A stretch of DNA of 64,000 nt from Holothuria scabra. Its lineage: Eukaryota; Echinodermata; Holothuroidea; Aspidochirotida; Holothuriidae. Positions 45,700-57,305 of the stretch are shown here, piece by piece. The DNA lies in the NCBI GenBank assembly GCA_037179385.1, contig CM074180.1:32965455-33029454 (forward strand), written 5' to 3'. The translations under genes were made by a program, and so were the position numbers. The first letter of the stretch is position 1. Each line of letters opens with the position of its first letter. The notes under the pieces are model-generated. The model had not been told where the DNA came from and ran no database searches. It saw only the letters and a list, made by a program, of their open reading frames with translations.

Positions 45700-46805
45700 G
45701 GATAAAGGTTAATTAAATGACAATACATAAAGGAAATAACACAAAGGTGTGGTATGTACCAGCATAAGAAGCCAACACTACCAACCTACTGTAGAGGTGA
45801 GTTAGGGGAGCCTAGGCTCTGACAAAGGTAAGCTAAATGTGGCAAAACTTCTAGAAATTTCAGAACCTCCAAAGGACTCAGGAGGAGAGAAAAGGGGGAC
45901 ATACAATTTATGAAATTGATAAAAGAACAACAGTGACACTTCATTGAATCTAATGCCCTCCAAGCTGTAGACATTTGTGATGAAGATAACTGATGAGGAT
46001 CTCAATTTTGTGGACATAGGGGGCCTGGTGCTAAAACTATTTCAGGCAGTGTGCAAAGAGTGAATTGATGAAAAATAGATGTAGCAAGGGGTAAGCATAT
46101 GTCTGCAAAGTGAATTAATCAAATAAGGTGATGAAGAATGTTTTTAGGTTAATTACCAGACTATTCTTTTCTTTTTTTATTGTGGATGAAGGGGAGATAG
46201 CATATCAAATTAGGGGTATGGGGAGTTCAAAATGTTGGGTACCATGCACTACCCTTTTATAAGTCAAACTATGTCTCCAATAGTACTTATACACATATAC
46301 TGGCAAGTAGGCCACTAGTTGACAGTTAACGGCCACTAAGGTATTTGTTACATTTGTTTGTCAGCTGTGGCATCAGTAGAGGATTTGCACATACTTCAGT
46401 CTCAGTTATTATTATACTCATTCATGTCATCCATTTTTTAAAATGCGAAACCCAGGTTTCTTTATCTCCTTGTAAATGTCCTGATAACCTTCACATGAAT
46501 GTTAAAGAAATAGGCAACAGTGATAACCGCAAGTACCAGATGGCACCTACACACTTATCAAAGGAAACTAAGTGTGAGATCCTATTATCCCAACTGTCCA
46601 GACTTGACAAATGGAATCAGAAGTAGAATGGTTTATGGTGCCATTTGAAATGGTTTAACTTTTCTATAGGTACTGCGTGTCTGAGAGTTTCATACTGCTA
46701 TAGTATGATACAGCAATGCAATAATTAGGCAATTTGGGTGGGCCTACATGGAGTAAGTTTGTTACATGAGTGTTTAAAATTACAACAACACAGTGTGCTA
46801 TATAG
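45700..46805. other. No gene or repeat recognised
   Basis: Frames at 45786-46017 and 46345-46626 have no domain I recognise. This is the side from which the gag-like relic would begin, and I see no start region or LTR. Confidence 0.4.
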
Positions 46806-46809
46806 TGCC

Positions 46810-46994
46810 AACTGGGTAGATTCCCCCTGTGGGCTGGGGTTTGTAGAATATGCCCACAGCATTCCCCAGCCTGTCGAAAGAGGCGTCTAAACGGGAGGAC
46901 TTGAACAGTATTTGAACAGTATGACACTATGTAACACATTTGTGTTGAAGTATCATAACATCTTATCTAACTAACCAATTAATTGGGTAGGTAG
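46810..46994 (+). mobile_element. SINE family D, copy 2
   Basis: CCCCCTGTGGGCTGGGG, ATGCCCACAGCATTCCCC, GCCTGTCGAAAGAGGCG and an ATCTAACTAACC tail match copy 1. The flanks AACTGGGTAGATT and AATTGGGTAGGTAGAT give a ~10-bp imperfect duplication. Confidence 0.82.
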
Positions 46995-47468
46995 ATATTA
47001 AAAATAAATCATCTTTTACTTTCACACATGTTGCAAGTCCTCCCCTTTGGTCGCCCCTTATAAGCAGTGTTTCACCATATTAGAGCTATGGAACACGCTT
47101 CTTGTGAACGAATGAAGTGGTGCACAGCACAAGTTTGACACTCTGACAGCTAAATGGACAATGGTATTTAACTGATACTGGTACTCAGACCCAGAAACAC
47201 TCCCCCTTTGAATATTCAAGACATTGGTTAATGACGAGACCCCAAAATGCACTGTAGTTCCTTCTTGAATGAACTGAATGTGTTGCTAAAGCAAGGAACC
47301 AAAAACTGATATAACAAGAATGAAAGACTTTTTAAGTCTCCATCCCCATTGACAATAAATTTCAAATTCTACTGCATATATCTTACTATGGGAAGGTACT
47401 TATTTACAACATATTTGTTATTCTCTATCAAAAGCAGTGGTTGCAGCTACCCAGTTGCCACATGTCCA
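46995..47468. other. No gene or repeat recognised
   Basis: Only short frames (47058-47252) are present, with no domain. Confidence 0.4.
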
Positions 47469-47577
47469 TTAAAGGCCCTGTTCTCTCATCCCAAACAGTA
47501 CCAATTCTCCTAACCTTCTTACTGAAGCCCCTCCCACAATTGTCTGAAATTCATTGTCATCCAGACACTATCTCATT
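47469..47577 (-). mobile_element. MITE family B, copy 5, truncated
   Basis: TTAA (47469-47472) followed by AGGCCCTGTTCTCTCATCCC, the inverted B terminus, and CTGAAGCCCCTCCCACAATT. It stops after ~105 bp where repeat P begins, so the P block was inserted into or recombined with this B copy. Confidence 0.8.
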
Positions 47578-48316
47578 CATTTTCAATTCAAGATACTAAA
47601 ACGGGTCTCATGGCTTTTGTTGCACTGAATAGGAAATGCTACGAGTGATAAAAGAGTTTTCGTTTAGGTCTACCATGTGTTAAACACTTTTCCGCGTTTT
47701 CGACCTGGCCATATGGCCAGGTCGAAAACGTGGAAATCGCGGAAAAAGTTACCTCTTTATGAATTACAGGAAACTTCTCCACGAAAGAGCCGCAAGTGTT
47801 GTGGAAATTGATAATATGTAACAATAAATGCGTTTTAAGTCAAATGACAGAGACTAATGAAGGGCCGGCTACTCATAATTTGAGAGTTACAAACTGCCAC
47901 GCAATTTTCATCTCAGGTTACTGAAACGGGTCTCATTGATGCACTGAATAGGAAATGCTACGAGTGATAAAAGAGTTTTCGCTTAGGTCTACCATGTGTT
48001 AAACACTTTTCCGCGATTTCCACGTTTTCGACCTGGCCATATGGCCAGGTCGAAAACGCGGAAATCGTGGAAAAAGTTACCTCTTTAGGAATTACAGGAT
48101 ACTTCTTCACGAAAGAGCCAAAAGCGTTTGGAAATTGTTAATATTTAACAATAACTGCGTTTAAGTCGAATGACAGAGACTGATGAAGGGGCCTGCTCAT
48201 AATTTGATAGTTACAAACTGTCATGCAGTTTTCATCTCAAGATACTTAAACGGGTCCCATGGCTTTTGTTGCACTAAATAGGAAATGATACGAAAATTAT
48301 AAAAGAGTTTTCGCTA
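47577..48316 (+). repeat. Repeat P, left block (two ~325-bp units with hairpins)
   Basis: The units start near 47600, 47926 and 48249 with AAACGGGTCTCATGG. Each carries an inverted repeat centred on CCTGGCCATATGGCCAGG, at 47687-47746 (left arm 8 bp shorter) and 48007-48074. They end with TTACCTCTTTA...ACTTCTxCACGAAAGAGCC and CATAATTTGAGAGTTACAAACTG. The third unit breaks off after TTTTCGCTAATCGG. The block is oriented opposite to the right block at 50285-51045. Confidence 0.88.
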
Positions 48317-48631
48317 ATCGGTGATTCCATTTATTTGGGTACCAAGGGTGCATACGGGGCATTAAATGGTAGTCAGTATTTTTGTCTGTATATGTTGGTC
48401 ATCCTTATGTTTTTATTATCATAAAGTTGATGAATTAATTACAAAAATATTCAACATTTTTTTAAAAGATGAAATTATGAGGGCAAAATGAATCAAAATT
48501 AGCACATTTTAGGAGCAAAAAGTGTGACATTTAAACTTGTCATTCCAAAAACTGGTTGCCCTTATTTGTAGGTTTAATTCAGTAATGTCTTTGAGATATA
48601 ATACTGATGAAATATCCATTTCAACTGTTAA

Positions 48632-49176
48632 AGGGGATGTCCATGCAAAACTTAAATTTTCAAATGTGAAAGAGGAATCAAATCTTCACATTGTAGTTTA
48701 AGTTCCATTCAAATCGGACATGTATTTCTCGAGATACCAGTAAATGAAGTCAGTAGTTTTTAGTTTCAAAAGGAGTTTGAGGGCAGCAGAGCTTATATCA
48801 CTTCCTCACATTGACAAGGAATGATTTGTTTCCTTTTGTTTTATCAGACTGTTGTGTTGACCTTGACGTTAATAGGACCTCCCTGTGGGAATGCAAAGCT
48901 TATAAATACGCACGTCACCTATGTAGTCACATTTTAATAATATGTGATTGTTGAGGAAAAAACCAACTCTAAAGTTTAAAGAAAAGCAAAAGACTGTGCA
49001 CTAACATGGGGATATGATGTAATTCTCATAAGTGCTTGCTTCAAGTTCACTTTTTGTTGAAAATCTGAAAACTTCACGTGCGCATATCTTGAGAACCACT
49101 TATCGGATTTCAATGCAAATTTCACCAAAATGCTTAGAATAAGCACCCCTCTTACATATCAAATCCTGTTGTGACC
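48632..49176. mobile_element. Palindromic MITE family E, copy 2
   Basis: 545 bp between TTAA sites at 48628-48631 and 49177-49180. The arms pair through AGAGGAATCAAATCTTCACA, ATTTCTCGAGATACCAG against ATATCTTGAGAACCAC, and AATGCTTAGAATAAGCAC. A CTTGACGTTAATAG core is shared with copy 3. It lies between the two P blocks. Confidence 0.8.
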
Positions 49177-49179
49177 TTA

Positions 49180-50284
49180 AACCCTTCTTTTGAACTATTT
49201 TTTGCCCGAAAGTTTTACATTAACTCTGCCTTAGGGGCCCGATAAAACTTTGTCCCCAGTGTAAATTTTCATGTCCTCATTAACTCGGGGAACATTGGCA
49301 CCAAGGTCATCGCAAGCAATGGAGGGATGTGGGGGTGTCTCACCCCGATTATTCGTCAGAGCGACGATGGTTGGAAAATCTGAAATTCCAGTTGGAATTT
49401 TCTCATACCGTCGCTCTACTACCAACTGATGGGACGCCCCACTTTGCGCCGAAAACTTTGAGAGTCGTCAGCCTCGTCATCTTCGACCTATTCCACCTGG
49501 CATTCATGCTTCATGCTTTAGTTGGGATAACATCCAGCCCGTCGGAACTTGGGACCATGACACCCCCAAACATGAGGCTCTAGCGACGGTCCTGATTGGC
49601 ACTATACTTATGGGATATTGTCCATACAGATTTTTAGATTCCCTCAGCTCTGGTGGATTATTTAAGTTTGTGCATGGTCTTAAATATGAAAAAAGTTTGA
49701 ACTGTTGAAGCCTGAATTCTTGCAAACATGGGAAAATGGCATTTGCAAATGTTGACAGACCGTATTTATGTCCCCTGGAAAATTCACGTTGTGAAACCTT
49801 GCATTGAAGAAAAAGGTATATCCTAAACATGTGTTTTTACTGATTTGGCCTGGCAATTATTTCTCCATTGAATTTTGGTATGCAGTGTATGCCACTTGTC
49901 AACTTCTTCAAATTTCCGAATTCAACACAGTTCCAGCTTCATGTCCCCGTTGTGCTAATTTCCACCGACGGGGAACAGATTTCTGGACCACGCAGCGATT
50001 TCACTCACAAAACTTTATATGATGGTTGTAACTGGCAAATTATTGACTTTTTCAGCTTCACATTGTCCAGAATTTTAAAGAGGTTTATAAATGTTTTGTA
50101 AATTATCCAGATGACTTAAATGCGATTAATGCATTATTCTTAATAAATAATTTGATTACCAAAAAAAAAAATAATTGCTTTGACATCTCAAATTTTAATT
50201 CACGGATTTGGCTCCAAAATTGTCGTGTCACAGGTTGATACCCTTATTTATGGAATCACCCTTATAAATTTCATGCGTGAAACA
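49180..50284. other. Spacer between P blocks; no gene recognised
   Basis: Moderately GC-rich at 49200-49620, with inverted-looking words around a CCCACATCCCTCC/GGGGTGTCTCACCCC stretch. The frames 49231-49425, 49329-49583, 49504-49830, 49804-50022 and 49868-50101 have no domain I know. If the P blocks are the arms of one fold-back element, this and the E copy are its cargo. Confidence 0.35.
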
Positions 50285-51045
50285 ATTTTCCGCGATTTCT
50301 GCGTTTTCGACCTGACCATCGAGCCTTTACTTTTTCCTATTCAGTGCAACAAAAGCCATATGACCCGTTTTAGGAGTTTGAGATGAAAATTGCATGGCAG
50401 TTTGTAACTCTCAAATTATGAGCAGGTCCGGTCCTTAATCAGTCTCTGTCATTTGACTTAAACCCAGATTTTATTACATATTATTAATTTCCACAACACT
50501 TTTGGCTCTCTCGAAAAGAAGTTTCCTGCAATTCCTAAAGAGGTAACTTTTTCCGCGATTTCCGCGTTTTCGACCTGGCCACATGGCCAGGTCGAAAACG
50601 CGGAAATGGCGGAAAAGTGTTTAACACATGGTAGACCTACACGAAAACTCTTTTATCACTCGCTGCAGTTCCTATTCAGTGCAACAAAAGCCATGAGACC
50701 CGTTTTAGTATCTTGAATTGAAAATTGCATGGCAGTTTGTAACTCTCAAATTATGAGCAGGTCCGGTCCTTAATCAGTGTCTGTCATTCGACTTAAAACG
50801 CATTTGTTGTTACATTTTATCAATTTCCACAACACTTTTGGCTCTTTCGTGGAGAAGTTTCCTGTAATTCCTAAAGAGGTAACTTTTTCCGCGATTTCCG
50901 CGTTTTCGACCTGGCCATATGGCCAGGTCGAAAACGCGGAAATCGCGGAAAAGTGTTTAACACATGGTAGACCTAAACGAAAACTCTTTTATCACTCGCT
51001 GCATTTCCTATTCAGTGTAACAAAAGCCATGTTACCGATCTTTCC
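50285..51045 (-). repeat. Repeat P, right block (two full and one broken unit)
   Basis: Inverted relative to the left block. Hairpins lie at 50549-50616 and 50885-50952, 336 bp apart, and a broken one at about 50285-50320 (CCTGACCATCGAG). The 68-bp hairpin at 50885-50952 is a perfect palindrome with centre CCATATGG and no loop. It is made of TTTCCGCG words plus TTTTCGACCTGGCCAT. The long arms of the two blocks are highly similar, implying recent copying or gene conversion. Confidence 0.9.
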
Positions 51046-51667
51046 GATCTTAAGATAATTATTGTGTAGTAGTTTGAACAACACTACCCAATAATCCGAA
51101 CAACAATTCCTACCAACCAAACCCAACAAAACCCAATCCAACAAAACCCAACCAACCGAACCAACCCCGATCAGGTTTGGAGCATTTTTAGTTAGTTGTT
51201 ATCCATCACTTCACTGCATGTACCCTTTGCGTTAAAGCTGCCGTTATCAATATCGTAAAATGAAACACGTATCAGAACTTCCAGTCACTATAGCACGGAC
51301 CAGTTGCAACAATGGACCAGTTTCCATGTGTGTATCCAGGGAGCTACAACTCCTTGGTGTATCCAGCAGTGCGCTACGGTAAATCCCATTCACACATGCA
51401 GTACCAAGGTCATATGGATTTTGTTAAGTATGCAGTTTGTGGTGTGAGCTGATGTCAATTAATTGACACAGTATGCTTTGGCATTTGCTCGCACAAGTTA
51501 CGTATGTTGTGCCGTGTAATGCAGGCTAGACTATGTTACGTCGGAAGACTCCGCATCGGCAGTGCATCCATAACATTTCCGTTCTTAGCAATGAGCTATA
51601 GTAGAATTACAGCATGTATCGCAGTTTGTATAAGACTCTAGTTCTATTGCAGGACTGCAAGAAAAAC

Positions 51668-51795
51668 TTTCCGCGTTTTCGACCTGGCCATATAGCCAGG
51701 TCGAAAACGCGGAAACCGCTGACAGTTTTTTGGACAACCTTCGCGGTTTCCGCGATTTCCGCGTTTCCGCGTTTTCGACCTGGCCAAATGGCCAT
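51668..51795. repeat. Repeat P hairpin cores without the long unit
   Basis: A 48-bp hairpin (51668-51715, centre CCATATAG) is followed by a half-hairpin at 51741-51795. Its stem has extra TTTCCGCG words (four in a row with slight changes) before TTTTCGACCTGGCCA. The flanking ~270 bp of the P unit is absent, so the hairpin core can occur alone. The frames at 51607-51835 are read-throughs of it. Confidence 0.82.
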
Positions 51796-51816
51796 TACTA
51801 TTTGAAGGAAGGGTTT

Positions 51817-52068
51817 CAAGGGCAAGAGCAGTCACCCCAACTTGAAGTAGTGTAGTAGACCGTCCTGTTTCATGATTGGCTGTTGATCATGTGACAACAT
51901 TTTTTCTCCTCAAATGTGAAATTTAGTGAAAGTAATTGTTTGGTTTACCTGGAGTAGCAATACTAAAGTCATAAAATGTTATGAAAGATAGTTTGAAGAG
52001 AAATGTGAAGAAAGTTGTAATATTTAGCTGTTGCTTCAAAATAAGTTTTGGGGGACTGCTCCTTACCT
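51817..52068. mobile_element. MITE family F, sharing a TTAA with family E copy 3
   Basis: AAGGGCAAGAGCAGTCACCC at the left and, inverted, GGGGGACTGCTCCTTACC at the right, with further pairing inside (AACTTGAAG against CTTCAAAATAAGTT). The right end abuts TTAA at 52069-52072, which is also the left flank of element E copy 3. Confidence 0.75.
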
Positions 52069-52072
52069 TTAA

Positions 52073-52624
52073 GGTCACATCAAGTTTTGATATGTTATTG
52101 GGATAGTTATTCCAAGCATGTATGTGAAATTTGCACTGAAAGCCTCTGTGATTGACAAGATATAAGCAACTACCGCTGTCACATTTTCAACAAAATATGA
52201 ACTTATAGCAACTCATATGACATTACATCCTCACATCAATGGACAGTCTTTTGTTTTTCTTCATGCTTTAGAGCCTATTTTCTCCTCAACAAGCCCATAT
52301 TATCAGAATGTGATTGCATAAGTGGCATTTGAACTTAACAAACTTTGCATTCCCTATACGGAGAGGTACTATTCTTGCTGACTTCAAGGTCAACATAACA
52401 GTCTGTAAAAACAAACTGACACAAAGCATTCCTTGTCAATAAAAGGAAGTGATATAACATCTGCTACTGTACCCTTACCTTACTGTGGAACACAAATCTA
52501 ATGATTTAATTTACTGATACCTTGAGAAAAACATGTCTGATTTAAAAGATAGTTTCACCACACTGTGCAAATTTGGTTCCTCTTTTACATATGAAAATTA
52601 AATATTTGGCTTTTTACTTCTCCT
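52073..52624. mobile_element. Palindromic MITE family E, copy 3 (opposite orientation)
   Basis: 552 bp between TTAA at 52069-52072 and 52625-52628. Its reverse complement follows copy 2 throughout, including ATATCACTTCCTTTTATTGAC, AGACTGTTATGTTGACCTTGA and GGAATGCAAAGTTTG. Confidence 0.82.
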
Positions 52625-52820
52625 TTAAGCTCTCTAAATGAGTTGCACAGCTTAGTACCTTCCTTTTTTCCTAAACTCTTCACATTTTGTTTTTTTCTTA
52701 CAAAGCTTGTAGCAACAATTAGTGGCAGCCATTTTTGTCATGCTTCTGTTTTATCTGATAACACATGGTTGTTTGCATAACCAAATATCTACAATTATAA
52801 TGTTGTTTGTAGTCTATTTA

Positions 52821-53066
52821 TAGGCCCAGTTCTCTCACACCAACTGTTTGAAAATCATCCTCATCCAGATATGATCTCAGTTTATTGATTCAAGGTGAGT
52901 ATAGAAAAACTCAATTTATATAATCAAAACACTCTCAGTACCGTTCATGCTATGTAATATAAGCGTTAGTACTTTGCATTCTTTGAATTAGCTGCCAATC
53001 AAAGAGTTGAGCCAATTGAGAATTTCAGTACCCCTGTACCAAAATTTTAGTTTGAGGTTTGGCCCT
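52821..53066 (-). mobile_element. MITE family B, copy 6, with internal deletion
   Basis: Ends GGCCCAGTTCTCTCACACC and GAGGTTTGGCCCT, followed by TTAA at 53067-53070. The segment with CCCCTCCCACAATTG seen in other copies is missing (about 50 bp). Confidence 0.82.
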
Positions 53067-53070
53067 TTAA

Positions 53071-55029
53071 GTCGGTTGTGGAAGTCACAGCTCTAGTCCC
53101 TACCATCATAGGTCAGTACCTCAGCCGGCATTCAGTTTGCCTCAGGCTACAACAGAGAGTTACCCTGCAAATATCTTCACAATTTCTCGAGCCTGATAAT
53201 TTTGTCTGGGCTGTCACTTAATACACTAGTACAAGGTATGTATATTCAAGCAAACAACAGTGATCAACCCATCTTAATCTTCCAACTAAAGTCTTAAAAC
53301 AGTACTCAAAATCTTGCTAAGTCTTAATCTTTTAACTGCTATAGCTTTCCTCTTCCAAAAACAAACATGAAGACCTTTGGTCAATATGAAAGACACTTTT
53401 GTGGCAACATCAATTATCTTGAAAACAGATTGGGTATTACTATGGCTTCCTGTTTATGTAATTCCAACAGTTGATGTCATGGAACAGACATCAAGGCTCT
53501 TACTTAAAAAGAAATATCCACTCATCCAGAACACTACAAAATTTGTAGAGCTGTCCGTCTTGGACAGCTGAACTAATATACACATCAACCAGGGAGCTGT
53601 CCATTACAACTCCTTGCTTCAACAGAGGCAGATCCTTCACAAACGAACGCAAAAGCAGTACTGGGCAAAAGGTCAATTCCGTACATCCAAAGTGCAATAC
53701 TTGAGTAATAATTGCATATCATTTAACTTCTTGACCTATTCAGAAACACCCCCTACCCCCAATGGCCTGGTCATGCAACTCCTAGTATCTCTGCCAACAT
53801 AATTTCACCTTGGTCATCCCTGTGCCCTTCCTTGTCCCTTGGTTTTAACGAGCTGTGATTGATAACTATTGACCTGTATTTCTAAATGGATAAGAAACAT
53901 ATTTAATTCCCTCTCCCCACCCCTGTGCCGTTCACATTTCTAGGTTACATAATGGAACTGCTTTATTTAATTCCCTAACCCTCACTTGTCTACATCAAGC
54001 ATAAATATTCATCATTTCTTTCATGACTGGATGTAAACAAAGAAACATAACAAGCAGCACAGAAATAGAAAACCATAAAACAAAGATGCCTCCATGCTAC
54101 AACTATAAATAACCCATTGAACCTTCTCTTTGAATAAAGTTATAGCTGATTAACGATTCATTCAAAGTTTGAATGACATGAAATACCACATTTGTTTTAT
54201 GAGGCATCGTAGACAAACATGATAACTTTTGGGGGCCCCCTACTTAAATCATTCTTATCACTTGCCAAGATACAATTATTATTTTATTTTAACTGACTGT
54301 CATCGCACCACTGGGTAAACACAGTAATGTTAACAGACCATGATTTTACTTTCGACTGTGGAGGTTAAACAAAACGACCTGACATACCCATGAAAACCTG
54401 GACTAAAATGATAAAGAAAAAACTGTTAATAAATTAATTATAATTCTCAAGGAAAATGATTCCAAGTGATCTGACTCTCATTTTGCATGTAATTTTGCTA
54501 CTGTTAGCTAAAGGCTGAGGTGTACTGCACAGTGGATTGTGCAATTATTTTTATGTCATTCTTGTACTACTCAAATCCTTCTAGTCTCTTAGTTTTAATG
54601 CAAACAGAAATAACACAGAAACATAGCAAGATGTGACAATGAGAGTCCCTTTGGCTTTTATGGTTCCCCCTTTGTGTTCATAAAATAAGGGCTTTTCTTA
54701 GATTCTTTAATGAAAAATTTTTTTGCAAGATTTTTAATACCACTATCAGGATATATTTCTTTCAATTTATAACTCAATACTTATGCAATAAATGTGAAAT
54801 GGACGTATGTATACCCTTCCATCAGTTGTTACTTCTTGGCTTGACAGCGAGGTTTATAAATATCACTTGAAATGTTCCGTTGACATGTTACATAGCATGC
54901 AACTGTTTAATACTCCCTAAAGAATACACTCAGGGCATATTATCATTAACAATAACATTTGTCTCTGCTACAAATGGAGGTTGATTGAATCTGGGAGTTA
55001 ATGGACTGAAAGCAACTCCCTAATAGTGG
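53071..55029. other. No gene or repeat recognised
   Basis: AT-rich sequence. Frames at 53377-53571, 53500-53697 and 53614-53802 have no domain. Confidence 0.4.
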
Positions 55030-55302
55030 CTTGAGCAGAAATTGTGAGGGGTTGGTTAGGTAAGATGTAGCTTTAGGGCCAATTGCTTCAGGTCTGACCA
55101 ATTGCTTCAAATCAAGCTGGCCACAGTCTTTTTTCCAGTTGTTGCTTACTGGCATGTTTTCCTTACTCCATTGCTTATGCTGAGCACCAACCACAATAGC
55201 AGTAGGTTCTGTTTTTAAAGTCTTCAGTATTTTCTGGCCAGGACTCGAATTCCAGACCTCCCCACTGCAAGTCTCATGATTTAACCACTGTGAGGTGGTG
55301 GA
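55030..55302 (-). mobile_element. SINE family C, full-length, with a different tRNA-like head
   Basis: On the minus strand: CACAGTGGTTAAATCATGAG (A-box region) and GGAATTCGAGTCCTGG (B-box), then GAAGACTTTAAAAACAGAACC, AGCATAAGCAATGGAGTAAG, AAGCAACAACTGGAAAAAAG, a duplicated GAAGCAATTGGTC-type stretch, and a CTTACCTAACC tail. The body matches family C but the head does not match the Glu-like head at 36129. The minus frame 54946-55404 (152 codons) crosses it. Confidence 0.85.
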
Positions 55303-55304
55303 AG

Positions 55305-57035
55305 GGGGGTGGGGGTGTAATATCCCCCTACTGTAATTAGATTCTGGTTTTGGAAATTTTCCTTTTTTGAGGAAAGCTGAGATAAAAAATATGGTGACTC
55401 CCATGGTAATCAGACATGGAGAAGGTCACCTTCAAAAATTTGAGAGTCCAAGAGGTGTGTTGTCCTCCATTGTGAAGAAGGCGTATTTTACTGTGGTCTC
55501 ACGTACCACACGCTCGAGGAAACAGGGTGTTACCTCGAGCTCGAGTAATGTGGGAACACTGTTTAACCCAGGGTCGGTGTTTAAATTTTGATCTATCTCA
55601 AATCGCAGAGAATAAGGGATTTTAGATACTGTGTTTGTTTTAATCAAGCAAGGTCACAGGTATTTATGATACTGATGACAGGTATTTTCTAATATTTTAC
55701 AGTAATTGGTAAAGTGAAATATTTGACCTTGTTACTATGGTAACACTACGCGATCAACGAAACACAGGGTACATGAGAACACAGACTAGAAATCACAGGG
55801 TTAATGCACCTGTGGTTTTGCCTTCTTGTAAAGGTAACACCAAGTGTTGCCCGGTATGTGAGGCCATGCCTCAAATGTCACCTATTACAGCAATAGGGGT
55901 GCACCTGTTGCTTGGTCAGGCATGGGCAGACTGCTTAAAAGTGATTTCCTTTACTGGAAAAATTTTCCCTGGCTTCTTTCAGAGGTGGGGGCCATGCGTA
56001 GAGCCCTCTCCCCTTACTAGCAATTAGTGTAGATGTTTATTCATGATAAAGGTGCTCAGTGTTAAATGATTAATACTTGTCAGCTTTTGATGATGACTGG
56101 TACAAATTAATTCTTCCACATGTAACAAACCTGTTTATCATTACCTTGACATGAGAATATGGCAACAGGGCCAAAAACTTTTACAGTGATACTTTACCAG
56201 TGGTGCTTCAGAGGGGCACATTTGAAAGTGCATTAAAGATGCCAGTTAATGAACAAATATTTCATGTATGGCAGGGTAGACAGAATGTATTAACAACACA
56301 CTGACATCATGTTTAGAACAAAAACACTGAGCCGGTGGCAGGCACGCATTAAAATTTATCCCATGTGTGTAGAAGACTTCAAACACGCTTATTATCGGGT
56401 TGGTTGACGAAACTACCATCTCCATTTACTGGTGTAACTTGCAATGATACACATGATACAAATTCCATCATTTCTATCAAAGTTTTTCTGTAAGGTTCCT
56501 TGGCCAAATGCAAAAATAGCTTTCTCCACTACCACACTAAATAGCTTTCTCACCCCACCCCCTACCCCCCAAAAAAGAAAAAATATTAAATCTTTAAGAT
56601 GTAAAAGTGATATGCACTTCCCTTGATTTATCAATTGGTTTTATCACTCACAATTTCATAGAGTATGTATTTCAGTGCATCAATATGCAAAACTTTTGGC
56701 TTAGAATTATCCCCATTACCTGTTGCCCTGGCAACCATGCCAATTAATTTGTGGTTACTTTGTATAAGTCCTTGCAACTGACAACTGTTAAACAACCTTC
56801 AATTATATCAATTTATCACCTTCCTGTAATTGTCCTTTCATCATTTTATAGCTGCTGTAATTTTGAAAACTATTAAGTATTCTGTGTGCAAATTGAGATA
56901 CACAGATGACATTAAATGGGTAATAGCTACAAAGCTGAACATTTTGATTGTAACAATGGTCCTGTTCAGGGGCACAAATTTCTGTTTGAGGGCAGGGGCG
57001 AAAATGCTTATGATATGCCCATGAGTATTAAACTG
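55305..57035. other. No gene; scattered AACACAGGGT words
   Basis: Two loosely similar stretches near 55515 and 55750 share GAAACxCAGGGTxxAC. Frames at 55367-55591, 55737-56027 and 56830-57024 have no domain. The RYTDD in the last is treated as chance. Confidence 0.35.
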
Positions 57036-57037
57036 TG

Positions 57038-57305
57038 CACCCTTGGCGGGCACCGCTAGCGCAAAGCGCAAAGCTCCAAAGGGCCCCTGGTGGGATCCAG
57101 GGCAAACTCCTGTGGAGGTCCGAGGTGAAGCCCCCAGAAGCTCTTGTGTTCTAGCATTTCCAAAGCTTCAGAAAAACTGTTTTGGACGAAAAAAAACGAA
57201 AAAAGGTGACCGTATTTTTAGGTCTACTCAAATTTTTTTTTTTGGGGGGGGGGACAAATTTCGATTTGTCCCCCTGGTCCTGTTAGATTCAAGGGGCAAA
57301 ATGAA
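57038..57305. repeat. GC-rich interspersed repeat with T-run/G-run
   Basis: GGCGGGCACCGCTAGCGCAA, AGCGCAAAGCTCC and the CCCCTGGTGGGATCCAGG stretch look like an invertebrate dispersed repeat. It continues into an 11-bp T run and a 10-bp G run, then CAAATTTCGATTTGTCCCCC, a short palindrome. The frame 57043-57318 reads through it. Confidence 0.5.

Noticed and set aside
54946..55404. 152-codon minus-strand frame, the longest in the window
   Set aside because: It crosses a SINE from end to end, and no protein domain is recognisable.
56830..57024. RYTDD string resembling a reverse-transcriptase catalytic box
   Set aside because: None of the surrounding residues or other reverse-transcriptase motifs are present in this or adjacent frames. 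Most likely chance.
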